A program made the translations under genes and the position numbers. The notes below the pieces were generated by a model. It had not been told where the DNA came from. It did not search any database and was given only the letters and a program-made list of their open reading frames with translations. Shown here piece after piece: positions 62,576 to 64,000 of a DNA stretch of 64,000 nucleotides (positions are counted from its first letter, which is position 1; each line of letters begins with the position of its first letter). This DNA is from Rhizobium sp. BK650. Its GTDB lineage: Bacteria > Pseudomonadota > Alphaproteobacteria > Rhizobiales > Rhizobiaceae. The stretch lies in NCBI RefSeq assembly GCF_014195325.1, contig NZ_JACIBK010000004.1:62001-126000 (forward strand), read 5' to 3'.

Positions 62576-63817
62576 TCAAGGCGAAGCCGTCAGTTCCGAT
62601 ATGCGCTTGCGCAGGAAAACCCGTTCCGGCTCCTGCCGGCAGAATGTCAGCGCCGTCTCGTATGCTTCGATCGCTTCGATCCTGCGTCCAAGCCGGCGCA
62701 GGAAATCCGCCCGTGCCGAGTGGGCGAGGTGATAGGTCGAAAGCTGACCCTTGGCGATGATGGCATCGACAAGGGCAAGCCCCTTTTCCGGCCCTTCGGC
62801 CATGGCGATTGCGACCGCGCGATTGAGCTCGGCGATATCGGAGGGATGGGCGGCAACCAACAGATCGTAATAATAGGCGATCCGCCGCCAGTCCGTTTCC
62901 TCTATGCTGCCGGTCTTCGCATGCTCGGCGGCGATAGCCGCTTGCACCGTATAGATGCCGATCTCGGGCGTGCGCATGGCGCTCGCCAGCAGCGACAGAC
63001 CCTCGGATATCTTGCTGCGGTCCCAGCTGGTGCGATCCTGATCGGCAAGCAGAACCAGCGCCCCGTCACCATTCTGCCGGGCGGCGCGACGCGATTCCTG
63101 CAGCAAGAGCAGCGACAGAAGCCCCGCGACATCCGGGTGCGGCAGCAGGGCCGCGAGAAGCCGGGCCAGCCGGATTGCCTCCGCCGTCAGGTCGGCGCGC
63201 ACGATCCTATTGCCCGAGGATGCCGAATAGCCTTCGTTGAAGACGAGGTAGATGACATGCAGGACCCGGTCGAGCCTTTCGGGTAGCTCCGCTCCTACAG
63301 GCACTTCATAGGGGATTTTCTCCGTTTTGATCCGGTTCTTGGCGCGAACGATGCGCTGAGCGACGGTTGGCGCCGGCACCAGAAAGGCATGGGCGATTTC
63401 TTCCGTCGTCAGTCCGCAGACCTCGCGCAGAGCCATCGCCATCTGCGCATCGGCGGCAAGGGCCGGATGGCAGCAGATGAAGATCAGCCGCAGCATGTCG
63501 TCCTCGATCGGTTCCATGTCGCCGATTTCCGTTTCCGTGCCACCAGGGTAAAGCCCGTCTTCGATATGCTGCAGCGAGGCGTTGAAGCGTGCCCGCCGCC
63601 TGAGATGATCGATCGCCTTGAAGCGGCCGGTCGAAACCAGCCAGGCAACGGGATTGTTGGGCATGCCATCGATCGGCCATGTCCGCGCCGCCGCCGCAAA
63701 AGCGTCGTGCAGCGCTTCCTCCGCCCGGTCGAAATCCCCGAGCAGTCGGATCAGCGTTGCCAATATCCGGCGCGAATGCTGCCGGTAAAGTTCCTCGATT
63801 GCCTGTTCCAACGGCAA
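62576..63817 (-). CDS. ECF42-type RNA polymerase sigma factor
   Basis: This 413-aa sigma factor has region 2 (LGDFDRAEEALHDAFAAAAR to VSTGRFKAIDHLRRR), region 4 (ALREVCGLTTEEIAHAFLV then AQRIVRAKNRI) and a long C-terminal TPR-like (DUF6596) domain. This combination defines ECF42, a group without an anti-sigma factor that is co-encoded with YCII/DGPF proteins, as here. The start is TTG 63817, or more likely TTG 63811 with GAGG about 7 nt upstream. No ATG is available. It is in frame with the YCII gene, separated by one TGA. Confidence 0.9.
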   Translation of the reverse strand: MPLEQAIEELYRQHSRRILATLIRLLGDFDRAEEALHDAFAAAARTWPIDGMPNNPVAWLVSTGRFKAIDHLRRRARFNASLQHIEDGLYPGGTETEIGDMEPIEDDMLRLIFICCHPALAADAQMAMALREVCGLTTEEIAHAFLVPAPTVAQRIVRAKNRIKTEKIPYEVPVGAELPERLDRVLHVIYLVFNEGYSASSGNRIVRADLTAEAIRLARLLAALLPHPDVAGLLSLLLLQESRRAARQNGDGALVLLADQDRTSWDRSKISEGLSLLASAMRTPEIGIYTVQAAIAAEHAKTGSIEETDWRRIAYYYDLLVAAHPSDIAELNRAVAIAMAEGPEKGLALVDAIIAKGQLSTYHLAHSARADFLRRLGRRIEAIEAYETALTFCRQEPERVFLRKRISELTASP

Positions 63818-63820
63818 GCC

Positions 63821-64000
63821 TCACTGCGGAAGAGCGAGCAGTCGCACCGGGCGCAATTCGATCGCGCCGACGCGGGCGCAGGGAATGCGCGCGACGATCC
63901 TGCGCGCCGCCGCCAGATCGGTTGCTTCGATGACGTAGAGGCCCGCCAGATGTTCCTTGGTCTCGACATAGGGACCATCCGTCGCGGAAAGCGTCCCGTC
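63821..64000 (-). CDS. YCII-domain (DGPF) protein, N-terminus outside window
   Basis: The frame is open from base 64000 to TGA 63821-63823 and encodes 59 C-terminal residues: DGPYVETKEHLAGLYVIEAT and RIPCARVGAIELRPVR, the YCII/DGPF family signature. Such small proteins are encoded next to ECF42 sigma factors and are thought to be part of their regulon or signalling. The start lies beyond the window. Confidence 0.85.
   Translation of the reverse strand, partial: DGTLSATDGPYVETKEHLAGLYVIEATDLAAARRIVARIPCARVGAIELRPVRLLALPQ

Noticed and set aside
63821..63823. TGA as a selenocysteine codon joining YCII and the sigma factor
   Set aside because: There is no sign of a SECIS-like hairpin immediately downstream, and the two families normally exist as separate proteins. 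Ordinary stop is simpler.
1..64000. tRNA, rRNA, CRISPR arrays, insertion sequences, prophage or defence islands
   Set aside because: None was recognised. The GH19 gene is the only phage-like gene and it has no phage neighbours.

Overview
The window looks like a chromosomal segment of a Rhizobium-type alphaproteobacterium (Rhizobiales, close to R. etli / R. leguminosarum / R. tropici). The evidence is the gene order: a FeuN-FeuP-FeuQ two-component locus, the cytochrome c maturation operon ccmIEFH (cycHJKL), degP, a second two-component pair, glnE, a PleC-like kinase and pepN. Codon use is GC-rich, and Rhizobiales-type palindromic repeats and CtrA/CcrM-like regulatory motifs are present. There is no phage, plasmid, CRISPR or transposase gene. 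It is ordinary core chromosome with small accessory insertions.

Layout. 1-5.7 kb: the end of a MocR-like regulator, a DUF983 membrane protein, a DUF1348 protein with a TetR regulator, a small ORF, a GH19-type lytic enzyme, a Dabb protein, an unusual AT-rich palindromic intergenic region, and an MFS transporter. 5.9-22.5 kb: feuNPQ, a surface lipoprotein, ccmI-ccmE-ccmF-(palindromic repeat)-ccmH, an ArsR/AHSA1/VOC/DoxX cassette on the opposite strand, degP, a response regulator/kinase pair, glnE and a small conserved-looking protein. 22.6-32 kb: pleC-like kinase and pepN (minus strand), a soluble chemoreceptor-like protein of inverted domain order, a DMT transporter, an unrecognised 290-aa protein and small ORFs. 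32-42 kb: a uracil-DNA glycosylase-like protein, an Hsp70-like ATPase, an AmpR-like LysR regulator, an RND efflux pump (permease plus fusion protein), an APH-fold kinase and a catalytically degenerate SDR.

42-55 kb: ETF-ubiquinone oxidoreductase, small lipoproteins, an L,D-transpeptidase, a DMT transporter with a divergent Lrp regulator, MgtE, a quinone-oxidoreductase-like dehydrogenase with a divergent HxlR regulator, an MFS exporter, a diacylglycerol-kinase-family protein and a diguanylate cyclase. 55-64 kb: a gamma-glutamylpolyamine synthetase-like enzyme divergent from a class III aminotransferase (polyamine catabolism), a phosphotriesterase-family hydrolase, a GT2/GT39 polyprenyl-phosphate sugar pair divergent from a flippase-like membrane protein, and an ECF42 sigma factor preceded by a YCII-domain protein cut by the window end.

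The most notable signals beyond the genes are: three CtrA-type boxes (before the GH19 enzyme, the pleC-like gene and the L,D-transpeptidase); a multi-hairpin repeat inserted inside the ccm operon; paired palindromic operators before the ArsR cassette; a palindrome over the etf-QO promoter; and a 495-bp convergent spacer with nested inverted repeats and a stand-alone terminator that may encode a small RNA. No clearly new defence or mobile system was found.
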